Shown here piece by piece: positions 32,289 to 43,295 of a stretch of DNA of 64,000 nt; position 1 is the first letter of the stretch; the number at the start of each line of letters is the position of its first letter. Below the pieces are notes generated by a model that worked only from the letters and a program-made list of their open reading frames with translations, was not told the origin of the DNA and ran no database searches. The DNA lies in assembly GCF_026460985.1 (NCBI RefSeq), contig NZ_JAPKNM010000067.1, positions 62,001 to 126,000 on the forward strand, written 5' to 3'. The position numbers were made by a program, and so were the translations under genes. Source of the DNA: Sphingomonas sp. GTDB taxonomy: Bacteria; Pseudomonadota; Alphaproteobacteria; Sphingomonadales; Sphingomonadaceae.

Positions 32289-34643
32289 ATGACGACTCAT
32301 GCCCATCACGATGCCCCGCACGACCATGCCGGCGGCTCCGCCGGCGCCCTGCCGCCCGGCAGGGTGAAGGACCCCGTCTGCGGGATGACCGTGGACCCGG
32401 CGACGACTGCGCACCATGCCTTCCACCACGGGGAGGAATTTCATTTCTGCAGTGCCGGCTGCCGCGCGAAGTTCCTCGCGGATCCCGAGCGCTACCTCGC
32501 GCCGCCCGCGCCCGCGGCCGAAGCGCCGCCGGGAACCATCTACACCTGCCCGATGCACCCGCAGATCCGCCAGGTCGGCCCCGGCGCCTGCCCGATCTGC
32601 GGCATGGCGCTCGAACCCGAGACGATCACGCTCGACAGCGGCCCCAATCCCGAGCTCGCCGACATGACGCGCCGCTTCTGGGTGGGCCTCGCGCTCGCGC
32701 TGCCGGTGTTCGCGCTCGAGATGGGCGGGCATCTGACCGGGCTGACGATGCTGGTGGGGCAGCAGCTCTCCAACTGGCTGCAGTTCGCGCTGGCGACCCC
32801 GGTCGTGCTCTGGGCCGGCTGGCCGTTCTTCGAGCGCGGCTGGGCGTCGCTCCGATCGCGCAACCTCAACATGTTCACGCTGATCGCGATGGGCGTGGGC
32901 GTCGCCTTCGCCTATAGCGTCGTCGCGGTGCTGGCGCCGGGCATCTTCCCGGCGGCGTTCCGCGGGCATGACGGCGCGGTCCCGGTCTATTTCGAGGCGG
33001 CGGCGGTGATCACCGTGCTCGTGCTGCTCGGCCAGGTGCTCGAGCTGCGCGCGCGCGAGCGCACCTCGGGCGCGATCAAGGCGCTGCTCGACCTCGCCCC
33101 CAAGACCGCGCGACGGCTGCGCGACGACGGCGGCGACGAGGAAGTCACGCTCGACCTGATCCAGGTCGGCGACCGGCTGCGCGTACGCCCCGGCGAGAAG
33201 GTCCCCGTGGACGGCGAACTGCTCGACGGCCGGGTCGCGATCGACGAATCGCTCGTCACCGGCGAATCCATGCCGGTCACCAAGGAGCCCGGCGCGCAGG
33301 TGATCGCGGGCTCGCTCAACAAGACCGGCGCGTTCGTGATGCGCGCCGACAAGGTCGGCACCGACACATTGCTCGCGCGGATCGTCCAGATGGTCGCCGA
33401 GGCGCAGCGCAGCCGCGCGCCGATCCAGCGCATGGCCGACCAGGTCTCGGCATGGTTCGTGCCCGCGGTGATCCTCGTCGCGCTCGCCGCCGCGCTCGCC
33501 TGGGGGCTCGTCGGGCCCGATCCGCGGCTCGGCTATGCGCTGGTCGCGGCGGTCTCGGTGCTGATCATCGCCTGTCCCTGCGCGCTCGGGCTCGCCACGC
33601 CGATGTCGATCATGGTGGGCGTCGGCCGCGGGGCCCAGGCCGGAGTGCTGATCAAGAATGCCGAGGCGCTCGAACGCTTCGAGAAGATCGACACGCTGAT
33701 CGTCGACAAGACGGGCACGCTGACCGAGGGGCGCCCCGCGGTGACGCTGGTCCGGCCCGCTGCCGGCCAGGACGAGGCCGAGCTGCTGCGCCTCGCCGCG
33801 AGCGTCGAGCGGGCGAGCCAGCATCCGCTCGGCGAGGCGATCGTCCGCGCCGCGACAGAGCGCGGGCTCGCGCTTGCCGAGGTAGAGGATTTCGACGCCC
33901 CGATCGGCCGCGGCGTCACCGGGCAGGTCGAGGGGCGGCAGCTGCTGCTCGGCGGGCCGCGGCTGATGCGCGAGAGCGGCGTCGACCTCGCCGCGCTCGC
34001 CGACGCGGCCGAGGCGCTGCGCGCCGAGGGCGGCACGGCGATCTTCGTGGTGATCGACGGCGCGCTCGCCGGGCTGATCGGCGTCGCCGACCCGATCAAG
34101 GCGAGTGCGCCCGAGGCGGTGCGCGCGCTGAAGGCCGAGGGCATCCGCGTGGTGATGATGACCGGCGACAACCGCACCACCGCGCGCGCCGTCGCCGCGC
34201 GGGTCGGGATCGACGAGGTCGAGGCCGAAGTGCTGCCCGAGGACAAGGCGGCGGTGATCGGGAAGCTGCGCGCGCAGGGCCGCGCGGTGGCGATGGCGGG
34301 CGACGGCGTCAACGACGCCCCGGCGCTGGCCGCGGCCGAGGTCGGCGTGGCGATGGGCGCGGGCGCCGACGTCGCCATCGAGAGCGCGGGCGTGACCCTG
34401 CTCCAGGGCGATCTGGGCGGGCTGGTCCGCGCGCGCCGGCTGTCGCGGCTGGTGATGCGCAACATCCGCCAGAACCTGGTCTTCGCCTTCGCCTATAACG
34501 TCGCGGGCGTGCCGATCGCGGCGGGCCTGCTCTATCCGCTGACCGGCATGCTGCTGTCGCCCGCGATCGCGGCGCTGGCGATGGCGCTCTCCTCGGTGAG
34601 CGTGATCGGCAACGCGCTGCGGCTCCGGCTGGTGCGGCTGTGA
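32289..34643 (+). CDS. actP: Copper-exporting P1B-type ATPase with YHS and heavy-metal-binding N-terminus
   Basis: The protein has 784 residues from the ATG at 32289, which follows GGAGGA; an upstream ATG at 32265 lies over the promoter -10. The N-terminus is His-rich, then a YHS domain ([24 protein letters not shown]) and a heavy-metal-binding domain ([22 protein letters not shown], given in part, about residue 85). There is no ferredoxin-like CxxC HMA domain. ATPase marks are TGES near 325, the ion-channel motif CPC near 429, DKTGTLT near 473 and GDGVNDAPA near 670. It pumps Cu(I) from the cytoplasm to the periplasm, where CopA acts. Confidence 0.93.
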   Translation: MTTHAHHDAPHDHAGGSAGALPPGRVKDPVCGMTVDPATTAHHAFHHGEEFHFCSAGCRAKFLADPERYLAPPAPAAEAPPGTIYTCPMHPQIRQVGPGACPICGMALEPETITLDSGPNPELADMTRRFWVGLALALPVFALEMGGHLTGLTMLVGQQLSNWLQFALATPVVLWAGWPFFERGWASLRSRNLNMFTLIAMGVGVAFAYSVVAVLAPGIFPAAFRGHDGAVPVYFEAAAVITVLVLLGQVLELRARERTSGAIKALLDLAPKTARRLRDDGGDEEVTLDLIQVGDRLRVRPGEKVPVDGELLDGRVAIDESLVTGESMPVTKEPGAQVIAGSLNKTGAFVMRADKVGTDTLLARIVQMVAEAQRSRAPIQRMADQVSAWFVPAVILVALAAALAWGLVGPDPRLGYALVAAVSVLIIACPCALGLATPMSIMVGVGRGAQAGVLIKNAEALERFEKIDTLIVDKTGTLTEGRPAVTLVRPAAGQDEAELLRLAASVERASQHPLGEAIVRAATERGLALAEVEDFDAPIGRGVTGQVEGRQLLLGGPRLMRESGVDLAALADAAEALRAEGGTAIFVVIDGALAGLIGVADPIKASAPEAVRALKAEGIRVVMMTGDNRTTARAVAARVGIDEVEAEVLPEDKAAVIGKLRAQGRAVAMAGDGVNDAPALAAAEVGVAMGAGADVAIESAGVTLLQGDLGGLVRARRLSRLVMRNIRQNLVFAFAYNVAGVPIAAGLLYPLTGMLLSPAIAALAMALSSVSVIGNALRLRLVRL

Positions 34644-34665
34644 AACCGCGAATGGGACACGGCGC

Positions 34666-35058
34666 ATGAACATCGGTCAGGCATCGCAGGCGAGCGGGGT
34701 CTCGCAGCGGATGATCCGCCATTACGAGAAGATCGGGCTGATCCCGCGCGCCGCGCGGCGCGACAGCGGCTATCGCGACTATTCGGAGGCCGACCTGCAC
34801 CAGCTGCGGTTCATCGCCAATGCGCGCGACCTGGGCTTTCCGATCGAGGAGATCGGCAAGCTGCTCGACCTGTGGCGCGACCGCGGCCGCTCGAGCGCCG
34901 AAGTGAAGGCGCTGGCGACCGCGCGCGCCGAGGAGCTGCAGCGCAAGGCCCAGGCGCTCGAGGCGATGCGCCGCACGTTGCTCGACCTTGCCGGCCGCTG
35001 CCAGGGCGACGCGCGGCCCGACTGCCCGATCCTCGACTCGCTCGCGGCGCGTTCCTAG
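34666..35058 (+). CDS. cueR: CueR/HmrR-type MerR-family copper regulator
   Basis: The protein has 130 residues. The N-terminal winged helix is typical (MNIGQASQASGVSQRMIRHY, then GYRDYSEADLHQLRFI). A long dimerisation helix leads to the metal loop CQGDARPDC, two Cys eight residues apart as in E. coli CueR (Cys112 and Cys120), which selects Cu(I), Ag(I) or Au(I). It is 22 bp after the ATPase gene, so it is co-transcribed from the 19-bp-spacer promoter and should activate that promoter and the matching one before copAB. Its stop codon shares the palindrome CCTAGG with the stop of the convergent copD. Confidence 0.92.
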   Translation: MNIGQASQASGVSQRMIRHYEKIGLIPRAARRDSGYRDYSEADLHQLRFIANARDLGFPIEEIGKLLDLWRDRGRSSAEVKALATARAEELQRKAQALEAMRRTLLDLAGRCQGDARPDCPILDSLAARS

Positions 35059-35990
35059 GCGGCGCCCAGAGGGTCGAGCGTCCCCAGCCAGGCGACCAGA
35101 GCGAGGATCGCGATTGCGCAGGCGGTCTCCATCGCGAGGCTCCGGCGCAGCGCCGCCAGTGCCGCGGCGTGATCCCCGGCCGCCATCGCGCGCTCGAAGC
35201 GCGGCACCAGCCGGAAGCGATTGCCGGCGGCGAAAGCGAGCATCGCCGCGAACAAGGCAAGCTTGGCGAGGAGCAGCTGGCCATAGCGAGCGGCCGGGAG
35301 CGCGGCGATGCCGTCCAGGCCGATCGTCCCCAGCAGATTGACGACGCCCGACACGACCAGCGCACCGACGACGAGCGTGCCCAGGCTCGAAAAGCCCGCG
35401 AGCACGCGATGCGAGACGCGGAGATGGGTGCGCTCGATCTTTCGCGCCGGGCGCAGCAGGAGCAGCAGCATCGCGAAGAGCGCGCCGACCCAGATCCCGG
35501 CGGCAAGGAGATGGACGATGTCGGCGCCGAGCCGGAGCCAGCCGGACGCGCCTTCGCCGGCGGCACCGTGCCCGCCCCAGGCCAGGCTCGCGAGCGCCGT
35601 CCCACCGGCGAGCGTCGCCAGTGCCGCACCGGCCATCGCCGTCCCCCGGCGCCGAACCGGCCAGGCCGCCACGAAAGCGACGGCCAGCGCCGCCATGCGC
35701 AATTGCCACGCAGCGCCGTTGCTCGTCTCGAGCAGCAGCACGTCCAGGGTCTCGCGATCGAGCGCGAACGGCCCCGTGCCGGCGAGGCTCGCGGCGAGCG
35801 CGGCCAGCCCCAGCAGCGACAGCAGCGCGCCACCGAACGCCGTTCCCGCGACGAGCGACGCGAGCGGAAGCAATGCGCCCGAAACGCGCTCGCGACCGCG
35901 CAGCGCATGGAGGCTGAATGCGGCGAGGCCGAACAGCGCCATCAGGTCGAGATAGAGGAGGAACCGGACCGCGACGGCGAGCTCCGTCAC
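35055..35990 (-). CDS. copD: Copper resistance inner-membrane protein CopD
   Basis: The protein has 311 residues with about eight membrane helices. Family features are the WLRLGADIVHLLAAGIWVGAL stretch (given in part), a His after the helix start and LRVSHRVLAGFSSLGTLVVGALVVSG. CopD moves copper across or into the inner membrane in partnership with CopC. It is four bases after copC on the same strand and overlaps cueR tail to tail by three to four bases. This copper pair is transcribed separately from copAB and shows no CueR-type promoter that I could find. Confidence 0.9.
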   Translation of the reverse strand: MTELAVAVRFLLYLDLMALFGLAAFSLHALRGRERVSGALLPLASLVAGTAFGGALLSLLGLAALAASLAGTGPFALDRETLDVLLLETSNGAAWQLRMAALAVAFVAAWPVRRRGTAMAGAALATLAGGTALASLAWGGHGAAGEGASGWLRLGADIVHLLAAGIWVGALFAMLLLLLRPARKIERTHLRVSHRVLAGFSSLGTLVVGALVVSGVVNLLGTIGLDGIAALPAARYGQLLLAKLALFAAMLAFAAGNRFRLVPRFERAMAAGDHAAALAALRRSLAMETACAIAILALVAWLGTLDPLGAA

Positions 35991-35993
35991 CGC

Positions 35994-36368
35994 TCAGCGG
36001 ACCGTGAAGTCGAAGCCGCCCTCGATCTTGTGGGTATCGGCGGACACGACCTGGTAGGTCACCTTGTAGCTGCCCGCGGCGAGCGGGCGCGCGAGAGTCA
36101 CCACCAGCGTCTTGCCGTCGGCGGCCATGGCGGCGCGGCCCTGCACGGGCATCGGCGGATGATCGGCCATGCCGGGCATCCCCGTCATCACCACCTGCGC
36201 ACTCGACAGCCGCGCGACGAGGCGTTCGGAGAAACGCAGCTCGACCTTGGCGGTGGACTTGACCGTCGCGCCGGCCGCCGGCGTCGACGAGAGGAGCTTG
36301 GGATGGGCGGCCGCCGGCACGGCGACGATCACCGCGGCGGCGGCGAGGACAGACAGCGTGGAACGCAT
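35994..36368 (-). CDS. copC: Periplasmic copper-binding protein CopC
   Basis: The protein has 124 residues. The ATG at 36368 begins the signal peptide MRSTLSVLAAAAVIVAVPAAA with cleavage just before HPKLLSSTPAAG, which leaves the copper-binding N-terminal His exposed, as in other CopC proteins. The Met-containing loop VVMTGMPGMADHPPMP and the late SADTHKIEGGFDFTV complete the fold. It carries copper in the periplasm and hands it to CopD, whose gene starts four bases later. The frame is open upstream but a signal peptide fits only this start. Confidence 0.92.
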   Translation of the reverse strand: MRSTLSVLAAAAVIVAVPAAAHPKLLSSTPAAGATVKSTAKVELRFSERLVARLSSAQVVMTGMPGMADHPPMPVQGRAAMAADGKTLVVTLARPLAAGSYKVTYQVVSADTHKIEGGFDFTVR

Positions 36369-36389
36369 GGGAAAGGCGATCTCCTGGAC

Positions 36390-36407
36390 GTCGGCATCGG
36401 TGCCGAC
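36390..36407. promoter_or_regulatory. Hairpin in the gap between the flavoprotein gene and copC
   Basis: GTCGGCA and TGCCGAC form a 7-bp perfect stem with a TCGG loop in the 77-bp gap. It could end the upstream acyl-CoA operon, whose last stop is at 36446, or form part of the copC leader. No T tract follows. Confidence 0.3.
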
Positions 36408-36445
36408 ACCAAGGATACGCAGCTGCGGCCCGCGCCCCTCGCCCT

Positions 36446-38103
<1,658 letters not shown>

Positions 38104-38104
<1 letters not shown>

Positions 38105-39828
38105 CAGCGCAGCTCCCGCCGCAGGATCTTGCCGACATTGGTCTTGGGCAACGGCGTGTCGCGGATCTCGACGATCGACGGCACCTTGTAGCCGGTCAGC
38201 CGCGTGCGGCAGTGCTCGCGCACCGCTTCGACCGAGAGCGTGGTCCCGCGCGGATGCACCACCGCCTTGATCCGCTCGCCCTTCACGGGATCGGGTACGC
38301 CGACCACCGCGACTTCGGCCACGTCCGGATGCGTCGCGATCGCCGCCTCGATCTCGGCGGGATAGACGTTGAAGCCCGAGACGAGGATCATGTCCTTGAT
38401 CCGATCGATCAGTTGCACCTCGCCGTCCCTCCCCATCACCCCGACATCGCCGGTCGCGAGCCAGCCGTCGTCCGACAATGCCCGGGCGCTTTCCTCGGGA
38501 TGCCCCCAATAGCCCCGCATCACCTGCGGCCCGCGCACGCAGAGCTCGCCGGGCTCGCCGAGCCCCGCCCAGCTTCCGTCGGCGCGGCGCATCCGCACCT
38601 CAGTGGACGGCACCGGCAGCCCGACGGTGCCGCTATAGCCCATCACGCCGGGCGTCGCGAAATCGACCGGGCGGATGCACACCACCGGCGCGCATTCGGT
38701 GAGCCCATAGCCCTCGACCAGAGGCTTGCCGGTGAGCGCCTCCCAGCGCGCCGCCACCTCGGCATGCGTCGCCATCCCTCCGGCGATGGTGAGCCGCAGC
38801 GCGGAGAAATCGCGCGCGCGGAATTCGGGATCGTCGAGCAGGCTGGCGAAGAGCGTGCTCACCCCCGCCATGCCGGTGAACCGCTCCTTCCGGAGGATCC
38901 AGCTCACCCGCCGCGTGTCGCGCGGATTGGCGATGAGGATGTTGCGCCCGCCCACCCCCATGAACATCAGCAGGTTCGCGGTGAGCGAGAAGATATGGTA
39001 GAGCGGCAGCAGCGTGACGTTGGTCAGCAGCTCGCTGTCGTCGAGCTGCGGCATCACCCAGGCGCGGCCCTGCAGCACATTGGCGACGACGTTGCGGTGC
39101 GTGAGCATCGCGCCCTTGGCGACGCCCGACGTGCCGCCGGTATATTGCAGGAAGGCGAGGTCGCCCTGCGCGATCCCGGGCCTGCGATATGCCAGCCGCC
39201 GTGCCCGGCGCATCACTTGCTTCCATCGGTACATGCCGCGTTTCGGCCAGGGCGCGGGCTTCTGCCCCGCGGCGCGCAGCATCAGCCCGATCGCCGGCCC
39301 CTTGATCGGACCCAGCATGTCGCCCATCGACGTCACCACCACTTCGCGGACCGCGGTCTGCGCGCGGATCGACGCGAAGGTCGCGGCGAACATGTCCATC
39401 ACCACGAGCACCACCGCGCCGCTGTCGCGCAGCTGATGCGCCAGCTCGGGCGCGGTGTAGAGCGGGTTGACGTTGACCACCACCGCGCCCGCGAACAGCG
39501 TGCCGAAAAGCGCCGCCGGATATTGCAGGCAATTGGGCATCATCAGCGCGACGCGATCGCCCTTCGCCACGCCCACGCTCTGCAGCCACGCCGCGAAAGC
39601 CTTCGCGTCCGCGAGCGTCGCGCCATAGGTGCGCCCGCTCCCGAGGCTGACGAACCCGATACGCCCCGCATAGCGCAACGCGTCGCGCTCGAAGATGTCG
39701 GCCAATGTCCCCGCCGCGTCGAGCTCGGCGTCGATGTCGATCGGAACGCCGGGGCGATAGAAGCGCGTCCAGAAGCGCTCGGCCCAGAGCCGATCCGCAT
39801 CGCCCTGCGGGATCGGCTCCGTGGTCAC
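38104..39828 (-). CDS. Long-chain fatty-acid-CoA ligase (AMP-binding)
   Basis: The protein has 574 residues from a GTG at 39828 that overlaps the thiolase stop (GTGA). The AMP-binding P-loop is YTGGTSGVAKGAMLTHRN, the second motif EGYGLTECAP, and the hinge and C-terminal block run GDVGVMGRDGEVQLIDRIKD and SGFNVYPAEIE, ending KTNVGKILRRELR with the catalytic Lys. It activates a fatty acid to acyl-CoA for the neighbouring beta-oxidation enzymes. The family is FadD-like; the chain length is not readable from sequence. Confidence 0.9.
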
Positions 39829-41111
39829 TTCTCGACCACCGCCACCACGCCCTGCCCGCCCGCCGCGCAGATCGAGATCAGCCCGCGCCCCCCGCCGCGC
39901 CGGTCGATCATCCGCGCCAGATTGGCGAGGATCCGCCCGCCGGTCGCCGCGAAGGGATGCCCCGCCGCGAGCGAGCTGCCGTTGACGTTGAGCTTCGCGC
40001 GATCGATCGCCCCCGGCGGCGCATCGCGGCCCAGCCGGTCGCGCGCGAATTGGGGGTCCTCCCAGGCCGCCAGCGTGCACAGCACCTGCGCGGCGAAGGC
40101 CTCGTGCAGCTCGTAATAGTCGAAGTCCTGGAGCGTGATGCCGAGCTTGTCGAGCATCCGCGGCACCGCATAGGCCGGCGCCATCAGCAGCCCTTCCGCG
40201 CCGCCGACAAAGTCGACCGCCGCAGTCTCGCCCGCCCGCATATACGCAAGGATCGGCAGCCCACGCCCGCGCGCCCATTCCTCGCTAGCGAGCAGCACCG
40301 CTGCCGCGCCGTCGGTCAGCGGGGTCGAATTGCCCGCGGTGAGCGTGCCGTTCGCGCGATCGAACACCGGCTTGAGCGTCGCGAGCTTCTCCACGCTGCT
40401 ATCGGGGCGAAGGTTGTTGTCGCGCGCCAGGCCGCGCCACGGCACGATCAGGTCGTCGAAGTCGCCGCGGTCATAGGCGGCGGCCATATTGTGGTGGCTC
40501 CGCACCGCCAGCGCGTCCTGGTCGGCGCGGGAGATCCCCCAGCGCTTCGCCATCAGCTCGCAATGCTCGCCCATCGAAAGCCCGGTGCGCGGCTCGGCGT
40601 TGCGCGGCAGCTCGGGCTTGAAGAGCATCCCCGGCCGGACCCTGGCCAGCGCCTTCAGCCGGCCTCCCAGCGTCTTTGCGCGATTGGCCGCGAGCAGCGC
40701 CTGCCGGAAGCCCTCGTTGACGGCGATCGGCGGGTCGGACGTGGTGTCGGCGCCGCCCGCGATGCCCACTTCGATCTGGCCGAGCGCGATCTTGTTCGCG
40801 ACGAGGATCGCCGCCTCCAGCCCGGTGCCGCAGGCCTGCTGCACGTCATAGGCCGGCGTTTCGGGAGAAAGGCTGGTCGACAGCAAAGCCTCGCGGGTGA
40901 GGTTGATGTCGCGCGCCTGCTTGAGCACCGCGCCTGCCGCGACTTCGCCCAGCCGCATGCCTTCGAGTCCGAACCGCTCGACCAGCGCCTGGATCGCGGC
41001 GGTCAGCATCTCCTGGTTCGATGCATCGGCATAAGCGGTGTTCGAGCGCGCGAAGGGGATCCGGCTGCCGCCGAGGATCGCGACGCGGCGCGGTTCATTT
41101 GAGCTCAGCAT
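39825..41111 (-). CDS. fadI: Acetyl-CoA C-acyltransferase (FadI/FadA2-like thiolase)
   Basis: The protein has 428 residues, the longer FadI type. The nucleophilic Cys94 is in QQACGTGLEA, the His in NVNGSSLAAGHPFAATGGR and the second Cys in SICAAGGQG. It cleaves 3-ketoacyl-CoA to acetyl-CoA and a shortened acyl-CoA. The start at 41111 lies inside the end of the MaoC gene (17-base overlap), and the end overlaps the ligase by four bases. The order matches the mycobacterial FadE5-FadA2-FabG4-HtdX group in content. Confidence 0.92.
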   Translation of the reverse strand: MLSSNEPRRVAILGGSRIPFARSNTAYADASNQEMLTAAIQALVERFGLEGMRLGEVAAGAVLKQARDINLTREALLSTSLSPETPAYDVQQACGTGLEAAILVANKIALGQIEVGIAGGADTTSDPPIAVNEGFRQALLAANRAKTLGGRLKALARVRPGMLFKPELPRNAEPRTGLSMGEHCELMAKRWGISRADQDALAVRSHHNMAAAYDRGDFDDLIVPWRGLARDNNLRPDSSVEKLATLKPVFDRANGTLTAGNSTPLTDGAAAVLLASEEWARGRGLPILAYMRAGETAAVDFVGGAEGLLMAPAYAVPRMLDKLGITLQDFDYYELHEAFAAQVLCTLAAWEDPQFARDRLGRDAPPGAIDRAKLNVNGSSLAAGHPFAATGGRILANLARMIDRRGGGRGLISICAAGGQGVVAVVEK

Positions 41112-41997
41112 GCATTCCCTCGAGTGCGAGATCGCGGCCGAACCGGCCGATCAGATGGAGCCGCTCGCCCGCGCCGTCGCGCACCGCGAAGGCAGTGCCA
41201 TGGTCCGACGGGTCGGCGAAATGGGTGGCGCGCCCGGGCAGCTGGATCGGGGCGCGGAACGCCACGTCGATCGCGATCCGGTCGACCGGCGCGGCGGGGA
41301 GTGCGCGTGCCAGCGCCCGCGCCTTGGTCCACATCCCATGCGCGATCGGCCGCTCGAACCCGAACAGCCGCGCGCCGAGCCACGACATGTGGATCGGATT
41401 GCGGTCGCCCGACAGGCGGGCGTAACGCGGTGCCACCGCGCGCGCGATCGTCTCGGCGCCGGTCGGCGTCGTCGCGGCATCCGCGTCGGACAGCGTCGCG
41501 ACCGGCGCACCGAGCGCCGAGCGCGCGCCGCGCCGCAGATACACGCTCTCGCTTCGCCACACCGTCGTGCCGCCGCGCTGCGCCTCGGCGCGGATCGTGA
41601 ACGCCTGTCCGCGCGGGTGCGACCGGAATTCGCCGAAGCCCGCCGAGACGGTCAGCCGATCCCCCAGCGCCAGCGCGCGATGCTGGACGATGCGGTTGGC
41701 GATGTGGACCGTTCCCGCCAGCGGCCAGGGAAAATCGCGCCGCATCATCAGCGCGAGATGGAGCGGGAAGGCGAGCAGATGCGGCCAGGTCGGCGGCACG
41801 CCCTGCGCTTCGTCGAACCCGCACAGGTCGCGATAGTCGGCGAGCGGCGCGGCTTCGATCGGCAGGTCGGGGCGGACCAGCCGCACGCCTGGCAGCACCG
41901 GGTGCGCCGGCGCGGACTTCGCCAGCGACGCCAGGCCCGCGAGCAGCACCGCGCCGGGCGAGGAGGGGCGATCGACGATCAGCGTCTCTGCCACCAT
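41095..41997 (-). CDS. MaoC-like (hotdog) enoyl-CoA hydratase
   Basis: The protein has 300 residues with a double-hotdog layout. The hydratase motif is in the second half: RYARLSGDRNPIHMSWLGARLFGF and PIAHGMWTKARALA, where Asp and His of the DxNPxH block are catalytic. The first hotdog (about 20-140) has lost the motif and is structural (WPHLLAFPLHLALMM). It hydrates trans-2-enoyl-CoA to the (R)-3-hydroxy form, which suits the FabG-like reductase encoded upstream. It resembles mycobacterial HtdX. It begins five bases after the reductase stop. Confidence 0.88.
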   Translation of the reverse strand: MVAETLIVDRPSSPGAVLLAGLASLAKSAPAHPVLPGVRLVRPDLPIEAAPLADYRDLCGFDEAQGVPPTWPHLLAFPLHLALMMRRDFPWPLAGTVHIANRIVQHRALALGDRLTVSAGFGEFRSHPRGQAFTIRAEAQRGGTTVWRSESVYLRRGARSALGAPVATLSDADAATTPTGAETIARAVAPRYARLSGDRNPIHMSWLGARLFGFERPIAHGMWTKARALARALPAAPVDRIAIDVAFRAPIQLPGRATHFADPSDHGTAFAVRDGAGERLHLIGRFGRDLALEGMHAELK

Positions 41998-42002
41998 GGC
42001 GA

Positions 42003-43295
42003 TCAGGCTCCCAACAGGCTCTGGCCGCAGACGCGGACGACTTCGCCCGAGATGCCCGCGCTGCCGGGATCGGCGAGCCAGAGGATCGTCTCGGCGACGT
42101 CCTCGGGCTGGCCGCCCTGTCCCAGGGAGTTCATCCGCCGCCCGGCCTCGCGGATGGTGAAGGGCACCGCCGCGGTCATCTGCGTCTCGATGAAGCCCGG
42201 CGCGACGGCGTTGGCGGTGATGCCGGCGGGCGCCAGTTCGCGCGCCAGCCGCCGGATCCAGCCGATCACCCCGGCCTTCGAAAAGGCATAGTTGGTCTGG
42301 CCGACATTGCCCGCGATCCCGCTCAGCGAGGACACAGCGACGATCCGCCCGCCGCGGCGAATCTGTCCGGCCGCGAGCAGGGCAGCGGTGACTCGCATCG
42401 GCGCGGCGAGGTTGACTTCCATCACCGTATTCCAGCGATCGGCCTCCATCCGCGCGATCGTCTTGTCGCGGGTGATCCCGGCATTGTGGACGATCACGTC
42501 ATAGCCGCCCCGCGCGCGGGCATCCTCGACGATCCGCCCGGCGGCGTCGGGCGCGGTGATGTCGAGCGCGAGCGCGCTGCCGCCGAGCCGGGCCGCCTGT
42601 TCGGCGAGCGCTTCCTGGGCTCCGGGCATGTCGAGCCCCACGACATGCGCGCCGGTCCGCGCGAAGCTGTCGACGATCGCCGCGCCGATCCCGCGCGAGG
42701 CTCCGGTGACGAGCACCGTTCGTTGCAGGTCTGCCGCTCCCGCCACGGCGGTGCCGACGCGGATCGCCTGCCCCGAGACATAGGCCGAGCGCCCCGACAG
42801 CAGGAAGCCGAGCGTGCTTTCCAGCGCCGGATCGCCCGCGACGGGCACATAGACCAGTTGCGCCGCGATCGCCCTGCGCGCTTCCTTGGCGAGCGAGCGC
42901 AGGAAACCCTCGAGCCCGCGCCAGATCGCGGCGGCCTCTTCGTCCGGCGCCTGATCGGGATCGTGCGCGAGCAGCACGATGCGGCCGTTGGGCCGCACGC
43001 CGCGCAGGTTCTCGTGGAAGATGCGGTACAACGCCTCGGTCGCCGCGACGGTGGCGCAGCCGGTGGCATCGACGATCAATGCATCGACGGGCGCTACCGC
43101 GTGCGCCACGCCGAGCTTCTCGAGCGTGCGCGTCACCAGGCCGCCCAGCCGCCCGCCGCCGGCATCGGCGACCAGCGCCGCGGCGGCCATGCGCGCGGGA
43201 TCGCGGTCGATCGGCACCGGCTGCGGCAGCCCGAGCGCGCCGGTGAGCCAATGTCCGATCCCCGAATTGGCGAAATCGAGATAGCGGTCGCTCAT
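42003..43295 (-). CDS. Long FabG4-like 3-oxoacyl-CoA/ACP reductase
   Basis: The protein has 430 residues, much longer than the 245 of ordinary FabG. Residues 1-185 form a flavodoxin-like extra domain as in high-molecular-weight FabG (mycobacterial FabG4, Rv0242c). The reductase domain has TGASRGIG at 197-204, NAG at 271-273, Ser323, Tyr336 and Lys340 (TNYAFSK). It interconverts 3-oxoacyl and (R)-3-hydroxyacyl thioesters with a pyridine nucleotide. The ATG overlaps the fadE stop by four bases, so the two are coupled. Confidence 0.9.
   Translation of the reverse strand: MSDRYLDFANSGIGHWLTGALGLPQPVPIDRDPARMAAAALVADAGGGRLGGLVTRTLEKLGVAHAVAPVDALIVDATGCATVAATEALYRIFHENLRGVRPNGRIVLLAHDPDQAPDEEAAAIWRGLEGFLRSLAKEARRAIAAQLVYVPVAGDPALESTLGFLLSGRSAYVSGQAIRVGTAVAGAADLQRTVLVTGASRGIGAAIVDSFARTGAHVVGLDMPGAQEALAEQAARLGGSALALDITAPDAAGRIVEDARARGGYDVIVHNAGITRDKTIARMEADRWNTVMEVNLAAPMRVTAALLAAGQIRRGGRIVAVSSLSGIAGNVGQTNYAFSKAGVIGWIRRLARELAPAGITANAVAPGFIETQMTAAVPFTIREAGRRMNSLGQGGQPEDVAETILWLADPGSAGISGEVVRVCGQSLLGA

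Noticed and set aside
32001..34673. Very long open frame antisense to the copper ATPase
   Set aside because: It is a codon-bias mirror of a clear P1B ATPase: Arg/His/Asp-rich, no domain and no ribosome site. Similar long antisense frames over the receptors at 16538-21635 and 48151-51480 and over fadE were rejected for the same reason.
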